In this document: positions 31,613-39,793 of the stretch, one piece after another
Position numbering within the stretch: position 1 is the stretch's first letter
Layout of the letters: each line of letters opens with the position of its first letter
NCBI GenBank assembly: GCA_016717205.1
Contig: JADKGC010000001.1
Span: forward strand, 868,001 to 932,000
Length of the DNA: 64,000 nt
From: Candidatus Flexifilum breve
GTDB lineage: Bacteria; Chloroflexota; Anaerolineae; Aggregatilineales; Phototrophicaceae
Direction of reading: 5' to 3'
Notes under the pieces: model-generated
What the model saw: the letters and a program-made list of their open reading frames with translations, nothing else
Told to the model about the DNA's origin: nothing
Databases searched by the model: none
Position numbers and translations under genes: made by a program

Positions 31613-34441
31613 TTAGGCCATGCGTTCGAAGCTGATGAACTCTTGAATCTCGTCCACTTCCAGCGCGCGACCGGGCGCGACGACCAGATACCCATCCGAC
31701 CACAGCAGATCCGGGTCGAAGTTGGGGTTCTGCGCGCAGGCGATAGAGGCAGCCCGCCGCTTCAGGTCACGCACGAGTTCATAGGGCATCGTCTCGCCGG
31801 GAATATCCGCGAGCAGATAGATGTAATCTTCGTCAACATGCAGGCGGTTGATGATCCATCCGCGTTCGCGGAGCTGCATCTGCATCCCCGCGGTGATCGC
31901 ACCGGCGACGGGCGGCGTGAGCGTCACCGACGTATTCTCCACAATCCACACGAACGCATACGTCGAGCGCACGCCCGTGTCGGCGGGCTCGGGGATGAGC
32001 ACAGGCACTTCGATAGGCGGCGCGGGCAGTTCCGGCACGCTGTGCAGCGCTTGCGCCAACCGCTGCCCCTGCTTGCGAATATCCCGCAGCGGCGTAGTGG
32101 ACGCGAACACCAGCGAGAGGATCAGGTCGTCGTCAGTCACAGCGGAGTACAGCATGTAATTCTTCGGGCTGTCCTTCGCGCTGACAAAGCGAATGTTCGA
32201 CCCCGACGGAATGCTCGATCCGTCAATCGGGATGAACGGCCGGATGTCCATCACTTCATCTTCGGGCATGCGCCCGGCAAACGCGACGATCTCGCCGTGC
32301 CGCGTGAGCAGCGTCGCTTCAGCGGTCAGTTCCAGCGAGGCGTCCGTCAGGTTGAGCGCCAACTGCGCCACGCGCGGGTCATCCGCCGCGGGCGTCATCA
32401 ACGCCGGCACGCGTCCCAGCGTAAAGTCATAGCGTTCGTCGTCCAGCGGCTTTTCTTCAACGACTTCAAACGCGGCCAGCAGTTCAAACGACGTATTGAA
32501 GTTCTCGGCGGTCAGCGCCGGGAATTCCGGCAGTTCGTCCGGCGGCGGCGGCATGAACGCAATCAGCGGCGAGGCGGTCGGCACCGTACCGCGGGCAAAC
32601 GGCTTGGTATAGCCCGCCGTGTCTTCGACATCCTCGGGCAGCGCGAGGTCTTCCGGCGGGAACGGCAGCACCGGCGGCTCGATCACTTCTTCAGGCGGCG
32701 GCACGACTTCGTCGGCCAGCACCAGCTCGTCCGCAGGGAACGGCAGCACCAGATCGGCCATCTCTGGCAGTTCGGGGATCTCGACCACCGGAGCCGAGTC
32801 GTCGAGCGACATCACCCGTTCCCAGAGATCCGTTTCGGACGACGGCAGCGACCACTGCTCCTCGTCGACCGGGGCGGCAGCTTCGGGCTCCAGCGGCAGT
32901 TCCCATTGTTCATCCACCCCGACCGGCTCGTCGGCTGCAACTGGCTCGTCCACCGCCTCAGGCTCGGACTCATCGAACGAGAAGTCCAGCGCCTCGGCGG
33001 GAACGGGTTCGGGCGTGTCCCACTGTTCTTCGGGGACAGGCAGCGCTTCGTCGATCGGCTCAGGCAGCCACTGCGTTTCGTCCGGCACTTGATCGAGATG
33101 CAGCGCCTTGGACGGGATCGTCAGGTCGTCGACAAAGCGACTGTCCGCTTCGTCCACCATTTCCGGCAGCGAGTCCGGCAGGAAGTCCGGCTCGTTGGTC
33201 AGGAACTTTTCACTTTCGGCGCGCTGCTGGCTCTCGCGTACCCACGAGGGCAGCGGCTGCACGCGCGGACGCTGCCGCGGGAGCTGCCGCTCGATATTAG
33301 TGAGCAAATCCTCCAGCGAAAAGCCTTCCGAACGTGTCTGTGCAAAGACCTCGGAGAGAATCGCCTTGGCCGGAAAGGATTCGCCCTGCTCCACATCGTC
33401 GAAGATGAAGTCGGTCTCCGGCACGGGGGCGATCATGCTCTTGAGTTCTTCGGGCTTCGGCGCGGGCACGGGTTCGTCGCGCAGAATCGACAGCACTTCG
33501 CGGAAGCTCTGCTCGCCCACGCTGGCCGCCAAATCGCCGACTGTGCCGTTATCTTCAAAGTCGGGCGGCGGCGGTTCCTCTTGCGCCAGCTTCTGGTTGA
33601 GCGCGCCCGACTCTTCGGCTTTCTTGAAGAGTCCGGTCTTCTGCGTGTTCTCCGCCACCCGATCCATCTGCTCGAACAGCGTTTCCAGCCCACCCTTGAA
33701 CACAAACTCGACATAGTCGGACTTGCGCGAGGGCAAAGGTTCGTGCGGCTTGTCCCCCTTCATCGAATTGACGAGATCGGAGAAGGGATCATCTTTGCGC
33801 GGCTTGGGCGTATCCTGCGCCGGGAGCGCATTCAGTACCTCGCCGAATAGATCGGTCTGGCGCACAGGCACATCCCACACCGACGACGAGTCTTCGGAGC
33901 CCTCATCCAACGACGGGGACAGATCGTCATAGGCGTCCTGCGCATACACCTCGCCCATGCTCGACAGAATGCTGTCCAGCTTGGAGACTTCTGGCAGTTC
34001 CGGCGGCGGGGGTGGCTCGGGTTCAGCCGTCAAGGGGGCGTGCTTTTTAGTCGGCGGGAGCTTCTGCTGCATCTCCGTCGGCGTCGTGTACTCGCGGAAC
34101 AGTTCCCGCAGCAGCGGCCCGAGTTCCCGGGCGCTGAACTTCGTGTCCAGCGAGCCTTGCAGTTGAAGTTCGTTGACCACCCGATCCGGCTGGTACGGCG
34201 TCGCGATCACGCTGATCGTCGGCTGAATGTCGCGCAGGCGCGTGACCAGCTCATCGCCGGTCATCTCGCCGAGCGTGAAATCGACCACGGCGACATCCTG
34301 CACATGGTCACGCAGATAGTCGAAGGCCGCGTCCACCGACCGGAACGGATGCGCTTCGAACTGGTTAGACCGCTCCAACCCCTGTTTGAGCGCGATTGCA
34401 AACGCCAACTGCCCGTGAATGATCAAGACTTGAATGACCAT
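31613..34441 (-). CDS. Receiver-like protein with long disordered middle and a C-terminal domain resembling an inactive IS200 transposase
   Basis: 942 residues. 1-120: receiver-like fold with a candidate phosphoacceptor (DVAVVDFTLGEMTGDELV) but a weak acidic pocket (VLIIHGQLAF). 120-690: very acidic, Pro-rich low complexity (many EEP, PEPV and DEPV runs), probably disordered. 690-820: a mixed alpha/beta stretch that may bind a partner. 825-942: a fold resembling Y1 transposases (ITAGMQMQLRERGWIINRLH, VDEDYIYLLADIPG, LVRDLKRRAASIAC, WSDGYLVVAPGRALEVDEIQ). The HUH histidines are replaced (YIYLL where HVHLL is usual), and the tyrosine helix has Phe (EIQEFISFE). The identity is by eye and the role unknown; a scaffold or adaptor is plausible. 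Confidence 0.6.
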   Translation of the reverse strand: MVIQVLIIHGQLAFAIALKQGLERSNQFEAHPFRSVDAAFDYLRDHVQDVAVVDFTLGEMTGDELVTRLRDIQPTISVIATPYQPDRVVNELQLQGSLDTKFSARELGPLLRELFREYTTPTEMQQKLPPTKKHAPLTAEPEPPPPPELPEVSKLDSILSSMGEVYAQDAYDDLSPSLDEGSEDSSSVWDVPVRQTDLFGEVLNALPAQDTPKPRKDDPFSDLVNSMKGDKPHEPLPSRKSDYVEFVFKGGLETLFEQMDRVAENTQKTGLFKKAEESGALNQKLAQEEPPPPDFEDNGTVGDLAASVGEQSFREVLSILRDEPVPAPKPEELKSMIAPVPETDFIFDDVEQGESFPAKAILSEVFAQTRSEGFSLEDLLTNIERQLPRQRPRVQPLPSWVRESQQRAESEKFLTNEPDFLPDSLPEMVDEADSRFVDDLTIPSKALHLDQVPDETQWLPEPIDEALPVPEEQWDTPEPVPAEALDFSFDESEPEAVDEPVAADEPVGVDEQWELPLEPEAAAPVDEEQWSLPSSETDLWERVMSLDDSAPVVEIPELPEMADLVLPFPADELVLADEVVPPPEEVIEPPVLPFPPEDLALPEDVEDTAGYTKPFARGTVPTASPLIAFMPPPPDELPEFPALTAENFNTSFELLAAFEVVEEKPLDDERYDFTLGRVPALMTPAADDPRVAQLALNLTDASLELTAEATLLTRHGEIVAFAGRMPEDEVMDIRPFIPIDGSSIPSGSNIRFVSAKDSPKNYMLYSAVTDDDLILSLVFASTTPLRDIRKQGQRLAQALHSVPELPAPPIEVPVLIPEPADTGVRSTYAFVWIVENTSVTLTPPVAGAITAGMQMQLRERGWIINRLHVDEDYIYLLADIPGETMPYELVRDLKRRAASIACAQNPNFDPDLLWSDGYLVVAPGRALEVDEIQEFISFERMA

Positions 34442-34473
34442 GTTTGATTACGCCCCCGATGACTTTGTGCGCA

Positions 34474-35616
34474 TTAACCCGCCAGCACCGTCACCGAATA
34501 GATGCCTACGTTGTTGACTTCGCTCTGTTCTGTGATCTGTACGTCAGTATCGACCCGCGCCTGCAGCGTATAGATCTGCGGCGTGGAGAAGGTCAGGTTG
34601 ATGGTGAGGATCACGCTCTGTCCTGCCGACAGATCGCCGACCACTCCGAGCGGCAGATCTGGCCCCCCTCCCGGTGTCACGACCATCAGATTGTTGAACT
34701 GCCCCGTCGCCCGCTGTCCTGTGTTGGTGATGGTGACAGCGTAGGAGACGGTGACGCTCGGATCGCCCGCCGGAATGGTCACTGTGGTTGGACCGCTGAT
34801 GTTACTCACGATCAGGTCGGCCAGACCAGGCGTCGCGCTCGGCGTGGCCGTGTTGACAATCGGCGGCGTGATCGATGGCGTGATGGTCGCTGTGAAGCGC
34901 GGCGTGGGCGTCGGCGGAATCGGCGGGATGATCACGCTGGCGCAGTTGCCGTAGATGGTCACGACGGTGTTGCTCACCCACCCGGTCAACGACCCGAAGC
35001 GCACCTGCCACCACGAGTTATCGCCTACGCGCCCGGTGATCGGCGCGGCGACCCCGCTCGCCAGAATGGTGATCACATCGTAGACCGTGCCCGGCCCCGT
35101 GCGCAGATTTACGCTGCTGTTGGTGAGGACGCGGCACGTGGGATCATTCGGGTTGACGACCGGGGGCTGCGTCGCGACCTGCGGCGCGGTCGTGTTGGTC
35201 GGCGTGGCGCTGCGCGTCACCGTCACGGTGATGGTGACCGGGCTGCTCGTCACGCTGCCACGATACGCGATCACCTGCAAGATGAGCGAGCCTTCCGTGG
35301 TCGGCGTATAGTCGAGCAAGACCGTCATGTTGCGGTCGCCGCCGGCGTTCTGCGACGAGACCGTCTTGACAATCGCGCCACCAGCAAGCAGTTGAATGCG
35401 CGTAATCCCGACCGAATCGGTCGCGGTGACATTGACATTGATGGGTTGGTTAAGCGGCACGGTGCTCCCGCTGGCGGGCGAAACGATGGTCACCGTCGGT
35501 TGACCGCCGCCCGCCACCGTTGGGGTGGCCGCGTTTTGCGCATCGCCGCCTGAGGATAAATTACACGCGGCGAGCACGAGCACGAGCAGTAAAGCGATTC
35601 CAAGTCGAAGACGCAT
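34474..35616 (-). CDS. Lipoprotein with Ig-like, SH3b and CARDB-like domains
   Basis: 380 residues from the ATG at 35616. Lipoprotein signal with lipobox (LLLVLVLAAC). Then an Ig-like domain (about 35-130, TVTIVSPASGSTVPLNQPIN), Thr-Pro linker, an SH3b domain (about 160-225, SSVNLRTGPGTVYDVITILA, then WWQVRFGSLTGWVSN), a second Thr-Pro linker, and a CARDB-like beta sandwich (about 265-380, ADLIVSNISGPTTVTIPAGD). These modules bind cell-surface or wall components. Expected to be anchored outside the membrane. Function beyond adhesion or wall contact cannot be given. Confidence 0.8.
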   Translation of the reverse strand: MRLRLGIALLLVLVLAACNLSSGGDAQNAATPTVAGGGQPTVTIVSPASGSTVPLNQPINVNVTATDSVGITRIQLLAGGAIVKTVSSQNAGGDRNMTVLLDYTPTTEGSLILQVIAYRGSVTSSPVTITVTVTRSATPTNTTAPQVATQPPVVNPNDPTCRVLTNSSVNLRTGPGTVYDVITILASGVAAPITGRVGDNSWWQVRFGSLTGWVSNTVVTIYGNCASVIIPPIPPTPTPRFTATITPSITPPIVNTATPSATPGLADLIVSNISGPTTVTIPAGDPSVTVSYAVTITNTGQRATGQFNNLMVVTPGGGPDLPLGVVGDLSAGQSVILTINLTFSTPQIYTLQARVDTDVQITEQSEVNNVGIYSVTVLAG

Positions 35617-35759
35617 AATTCTCACTCCCGGTTTACTGCCGAGATCCCGTCCAATGATCAGAAATGATGAAACGCGCAGTGTTGTATCTGCGTGTCTCAT
35701 TGTTATTGTACATGAGTGCTGTAGGGAGGAAAAGCGGCTTAAGACGGAGAAACGCCAAC

Positions 35760-35778
35760 AGCCCCGATAACAGGGGCT
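35760..35778 (-). terminator. Candidate terminator after the V4R gene
   Basis: AGCCCC and GGGGCT pair around a short loop, 25 bp after the V4R stop on the minus strand. T-richness downstream is weak. Confidence 0.4.
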
Positions 35779-35803
35779 AGAATGGCCTCAACAACGTACA
35801 GGT

Positions 35804-36436
35804 TTAGGAAATGGGTTCTTTGTAGATGACCAGACGGCTCATATCATCGCCCTTGGCGATGCACGTGGTCATATCGACTTTGAATTCGCGCCCGCCCGAC
35901 ACCCAGCGCAAGCCTTCTTGCAGCAAACCCTGCGCCATGTAGCACACGGCTTTGTCGGTCTTGCGTCCCCAGCACAGCGGGCAGCGTTCCATCGTGTAGA
36001 TGATGCGGTCGCCGCCTTCTTCATAGACGTTGGAGATCTGGTCGGAGAACTGCGAGAAGATGTTCGCCATGGCGGGCACGCCGACCTTCAGCTTGGCATT
36101 GAGGGGCAGCACCTTGAAGGCGAGGTCGCCGACGCCCGCGAGCGCGCCAAACGACCGCAAACCACCCGCGAAAATCGCGCGCCCTGCGCGCAGCGCCAGC
36201 GCACGACCGCCGCGCGGACCATACATCTCTTCCAGCGCGATATTCAGCGCCGTGAAATCAGCAAAGTCAAAGCCCTTGTCGAGGTTATCCGGGGGCATCG
36301 CGTCGACATATTGTGGGAGCCCGGCGAGGTGCAGAATCGCGTTCAGGCCATTGCGCCCCATGATTTCTTCCATAGCTTCCATGGTGAGGCGGGCAAATTT
36401 ATTCGGGTAGTAATATCCGCTTTTCTCAGGTGGCAT
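35804..36436 (-). CDS. V4R (4-vinyl reductase-like) domain protein
   Basis: 210 residues. The C-terminal half shows the V4R pattern with cysteines CPLCWGRKTDKAVC and the closing strand EFKVDMTTCIAKGDDMSRLV. The N-terminus (MPPEKSGYYYPNKFARLTME) resembles versions common in Chloroflexota. V4R domains bind small hydrophobic ligands or metals and occur in tetrapyrrole enzymes and in sensors; this standalone form, with no photosynthesis genes nearby, is more likely a sensor or carrier. Confidence 0.75.
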   Translation of the reverse strand: MPPEKSGYYYPNKFARLTMEAMEEIMGRNGLNAILHLAGLPQYVDAMPPDNLDKGFDFADFTALNIALEEMYGPRGGRALALRAGRAIFAGGLRSFGALAGVGDLAFKVLPLNAKLKVGVPAMANIFSQFSDQISNVYEEGGDRIIYTMERCPLCWGRKTDKAVCYMAQGLLQEGLRWVSGGREFKVDMTTCIAKGDDMSRLVIYKEPIS

Positions 36437-36544
36437 ACTGCCTGCTCCTCCAAATGTGCGCGAGCCAGTTTTCGCGGCAGCCTTGCATGGCTCTTCGACA
36501 ATGCTCTCAAAGTATAAGCCAAAACCGGGCGAGTCCCAACTTAA

Positions 36545-36707
36545 TTATCCGGCCATCACAACCAGGGGCTCAACAACAGTCTGGGCGTTCGGCAGACGCC
36601 CCTGCATACTCCAGGGACCAGTCCACATAATCTCTAACTCTACGAGTTTACCACACCAATCCCCTGAGTCTTCAAAAAAGACAATCTTGTTCTGCGGGGT
36701 GCGCCCC
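36545..36707 (-). pseudogene. Out-of-frame TRAM-domain tail of MiaB
   Basis: Fifty-odd codons in the frame adjoining the main miaB frame encode the conserved TRAM end (KIVFFEDSGDWCGKLVELEI, then GPWSMQGRLPNAQTVVEPLV). It has no start of its own and is listed so that the lost 3' end is not overlooked. Confidence 0.65.
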
Positions 36708-37943
36708 GCGCCATTTGCCCTTGTGCTGATCTTCGACCAGCACCTGCACGCGCTGACCGAGGTACTGGTGGTTGATCTCCCCCACGACGCGCGCTTGCAG
36801 TTCGTCGATCATTTCGTGACGGCGCTTCTTCTCGTCTTCGGGCACATCGTCTTCCATGCGGCGCGCGCTGACCGTGTTGGGGCGCGGACTGTAGCGGGCG
36901 AGGTGCACCTTATCCAGCTTCAGTTCACCGAGCAGATTGTACGTACCCATAAACTGCTCTTCGGTCTCACCGGAGAAGCCGACGATGATATCCGTATGGA
37001 TGGCCACGTTGGGGATGCGTTCGCGGATGCGCTGGATGAGCTGACGGTACTGGTCGGTGGTGTAGCCGCGCTTCATCGTCTCCAGCACGTGATCATCGCC
37101 CGCCTGCACCGGCACTTCGATGTGCGGCATGATGCGCGGCAGTTCCGCAACGGTGTCCAGCAGCTTATCGGTCATCCAATTCGGGTGACTGGTCAGGAAG
37201 CGGATGCGTTCGACGCCCGTCTCTTCCGCCACGCTGTGCACAATGCGCAGCAGGTCGGCGAGGTCGGGGCCATCGGGGATGTCCTTGCCGTAGCGGTCGA
37301 CGATTTGACCGAGCAGCGTCACTTCCTTGACACCCTGCCGGGCGAGGCTGCGCACGTGCCCGACGATTTCGCCCACGCTCCGACTGCGTTCGATGCCGCG
37401 CTGGAAGGGGATGATGCAGAACGCGCAGGCGTGCGAGCAACCATAGACCACCGGCACATGCGCGCTGACCAGTTTGCCACGTTCGCCTTCCGGCAGAATC
37501 AGTTCGCCTTCGAGCAGGCTGTAGTCGCCATCCTGGATGCGATCCCGGCGTTCGCGTTCGCGGGCTTCCAGTTCGATCATCTCCATCTCGCCTAAGCGCG
37601 CCTTGAGGAAGTCGACCATCGGTTCCGGTTGGCTGGGCGGCATGAATACATCGACGTAGGGCAGTTTCTTGCGCAGCGCCAACGGGTCGCGCACGCCGAC
37701 GAGACAGCCCATCAGGCCGATCACCTTGTCAGGATACTCGCGCTTCATCTCGTTGAGCAGCGCTAGGCGACCATAGGCCTTGTCTTCGGCGCTCTGGCGC
37801 ACCACGCACGTATTGACGACGAAGATGTCAGCAGTATCGGGATCAGCGGCGGCGGAATGCCCCAACTTTTCCAACTCGGAGGCGAGAAGCTGCGAGTCGG
37901 CGGTATTCATCTGACAACCGAGCGTCCAGATGTGATATTTCAT
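36672..37943 (-). CDS. miaB: tRNA methylthiotransferase MiaB (3' end frameshifted)
   Basis: 423 residues as an open frame. N-terminal methylthiotransferase domain with three cluster cysteines (TLGCQMNTADS, VNTCVVRQ, GLMGCLVG). Radical SAM core with YGCSHACAFCIIPFQRG. The TRAM domain begins (RVQVLVEDQHKGKWRG) but the frame then reads AHPAEQDCLF and stops. Removing one base from the CCCC at 36704-36707 restores GRTPQNKIVFFEDSGDW, then GPWSMQGRLPNAQTVVEP, ending at TAA 36547-36545, a normal MiaB end. The enzyme adds a methylthio group to i6A37 of tRNAs. The intact gene is probably 36545-37943. Confidence 0.88.
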   Translation of the reverse strand: MKYHIWTLGCQMNTADSQLLASELEKLGHSAAADPDTADIFVVNTCVVRQSAEDKAYGRLALLNEMKREYPDKVIGLMGCLVGVRDPLALRKKLPYVDVFMPPSQPEPMVDFLKARLGEMEMIELEARERERRDRIQDGDYSLLEGELILPEGERGKLVSAHVPVVYGCSHACAFCIIPFQRGIERSRSVGEIVGHVRSLARQGVKEVTLLGQIVDRYGKDIPDGPDLADLLRIVHSVAEETGVERIRFLTSHPNWMTDKLLDTVAELPRIMPHIEVPVQAGDDHVLETMKRGYTTDQYRQLIQRIRERIPNVAIHTDIIVGFSGETEEQFMGTYNLLGELKLDKVHLARYSPRPNTVSARRMEDDVPEDEKKRRHEMIDELQARVVGEINHQYLGQRVQVLVEDQHKGKWRGAHPAEQDCLF

Positions 37944-38021
37944 AGGATTTCAAACCGGGAAACTTTTCGAATTAACTGGAATTGTACCAGATGGAGGGGT
38001 GGCGTCAATCGCGTCACCGGG

Positions 38022-38429
38022 TTACTCGCACGGCACGGCGACCAACCGGATGCCTTGGAACGCACCTTCGGTGTTGGCGACACGAAACGCGATCCGGTTA
38101 TCTTCCAGCGCGATGAAGTCGGTGACATCCATCCGAAATGGCGTCTGCACTGCACCGAACTCACGCCCGTTGATCACGAGCACCGCGCCATAGGGCACGT
38201 AGTCAATTTCGAGCACGTAGTTCATACACTCGACATTGTTCATCACGGGCAGGTCAAACTTCTTTTGCAGCCACGCCAGCCACCCTTCCGTCCGGCGGCG
38301 GTCAAAGGTCCAGTTCGCCAGCGAGCGCACATTCTCGGAGGACATGAATTCGTACAGGCTGGCCGCGCCGTCTTCGAAGTAATCGACCGTCCAGTTGGAA
38401 ATGAGGGAAATCGTCGGTAGTCTACTCAT
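38022..38429 (-). CDS. Beta-sandwich protein resembling a GH2 sugar-binding domain
   Basis: 135 residues: ISNWTVDYFEDGAASLYEFM, then ECMNYVLEIDYVPYGAVLVI, NGREFGAV, PFRMDVTDFIALEDNRIAFR. The order of strands (ligand-facing Trp, 'VLVINGREFG', 'MDVTDFI...N.IAFRV') is that of the jelly-roll sugar-binding domain in glycoside hydrolase family 2, here without a catalytic domain. No signal peptide. Binding to a carbohydrate is a guess. Confidence 0.55.
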   Translation of the reverse strand: MSRLPTISLISNWTVDYFEDGAASLYEFMSSENVRSLANWTFDRRRTEGWLAWLQKKFDLPVMNNVECMNYVLEIDYVPYGAVLVINGREFGAVQTPFRMDVTDFIALEDNRIAFRVANTEGAFQGIRLVAVPCE

Positions 38430-38439
38430 AGGTCGGATT

Positions 38440-39006
38440 CTAGCAAGAAACGCGCAGTACGTTTAAGTCGGCGCCCGGGGTTTGTCCAAACAGTCTCTCC
38501 AAAACGACACTCTGGACGCAGTGGGGGGGGGAGGGCCTGGACGGGGGGGGGGGGGGGGGGGGTGGCGGCGCTCCGAGTTTCTCACACGAAGAAGGCGCTA
38601 GGGGGGCGTCTTGAAGCTGCCGACCGCGGGCGGGGGTGTATTGCCCGCGCGCTACCAACTGCGAACTCCAGCAAATCCCCCGAACCCACCCTCGCCGTTT
38701 GCAGATCAACACGTGGTGCTGATTGGTACACTTTGCGCGTGTGCGCGGTACTCGATGCCCGGTGCGTTGTGAAAAAGTGGCTGTAGACCACTATCCTCGG
38801 CAGGGACATCCAACTTTCCCAGTTGGCGGGTTGCGTTCGCCTCTGCAAGCGACTACCAACTTGCTGTGTTCGCATAACCGACAACCTCACCCTGCTTGCT
38901 TCGCAAGCCGTCCCTCTCCATGAGGAGAAGGACTTGGCGCCCACCGTTTTTGCCCCTCACCCACTGGAGAGGGGCGGTTGAGCGCAGCGAAACGGGGTGA
39001 GGTCGC
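38440..39006. other. Gene-free stretch with long G runs
   Basis: No credible gene. It contains a G9 run (38523-38531) and a G20 run (38543-38562) set in G-rich sequence, then ordinary intergenic DNA and a CCCCTCACCC/GGGTGAGG palindrome (38953-39002). The G20 is either a G-quadruplex-forming tract or an assembly artefact. Confidence 0.6.
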
Positions 39007-39474
39007 CTACTCGATCAAATCGACGGTCCAGTTCAACGCCTGAATGCGCGTGTCGAGGTCGCGGCGCTGGCGCGCGAGGTCGTCGGCGCGCTTCTGCACC
39101 TCGGCGACGTTGATCGCGCGGAACTGCTTGATCGGCGAGGCATTATAGCCGTACTGCGGCTGCCCACCCCCGGTCGCGAAGTTGATCGTGCCGATCAACA
39201 CGCCATATTCGGCGGTGAGGGCATCGCGGTCCGCCAGTGCGTCGGTGACCGTGCGCGCCTCATCGAACGGGGTCTGCGCGTTCGTCCGGTTGATCTGCTT
39301 GACGAGGCGCGTCATCTCGGCGACGGTGCGCGTGAGTTCGTCGAGCAAATCGGTCGGGTTTTCCGGCGCGGTATCGCCTTCCTGCACGCGCGCCGAACGC
39401 TGCAAGCGCGCCTGCAATTCGCGGATGCGCTGGTTCGCGTCCGCGCGTAAGAGCAAAGCTTCTGCCAGCTTCAT
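39007..39474 (-). CDS. DIP1984-family protein
   Basis: 155 residues from the ATG at 39474, with GGGGGA seven bases upstream. The opening MKLAEALLLRADANQRIREL, VQEGDTAPENPTDLLDELTR, LVKQINRTNAQTPFDE and the C-terminal ALNWTVDLIE match the DIP1984 family by pattern. Nearly all helical, with a probable antiparallel coiled coil. Function of the family is not known. Confidence 0.8.
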   Translation of the reverse strand: MKLAEALLLRADANQRIRELQARLQRSARVQEGDTAPENPTDLLDELTRTVAEMTRLVKQINRTNAQTPFDEARTVTDALADRDALTAEYGVLIGTINFATGGGQPQYGYNASPIKQFRAINVAEVQKRADDLARQRRDLDTRIQALNWTVDLIE

Positions 39475-39480
39475 TTTCAC

Positions 39481-39738
39481 TTCCCCCTATAACAATAAAA
39501 CGTTCGTAGGGGCAAAGCATGACGGTGTTTAAAGAGGTCAGAGTCCGACCCCATCCCCAGCCCCTCCCCGAATTCAGGGAGGGGAGACAGCATCGCTCGC
39601 AACGCCTCCCTCTCCCCGCTTGCGTGGGAGAGGGGTTGGGGGTGAGGGGTTTTTCAACCCCCTCATGCCTTGCCCTACAGTCGATATGCTCATCCTATCA
39701 GGCTCACAAAGGTTCATCAAGGGTCAGCTTAGCGAATT
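39481..39738. repeat. Intergenic palindromes of the CCCCTCACCCC family
   Basis: No gene. It holds CCCCTCCCCGAATTCAGGGA and its partner GGGG (39561-39584, one mismatch from a perfect palindrome) and a second CCTCTCCCC/GGGAGAGG hairpin ending near 39640. Confidence 0.5.
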
Positions 39739-39766
39739 TTGGCGTTTACACGGATTCCTCTACAAT
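39739..39766 (+). promoter_or_regulatory. Candidate promoter of the radical SAM gene
   Basis: TTGGCG (39739-39744) and TACAAT (39761-39766), 16-bp spacer, 27 bp before the ATG at 39794. It supports the internal start over the longer frame beginning at 39620. Confidence 0.45.
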
Positions 39767-39793
39767 GAAAGTGACATTTCATGGGGAGGCTGC

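Noticed and set aside
31454..33850. 798-codon plus-strand ORF
   Set aside because: Antisense shadow of the receiver/transposase-like gene, rich in R, H, Q and F from reverse reading of Glu/Pro codons; no motifs.
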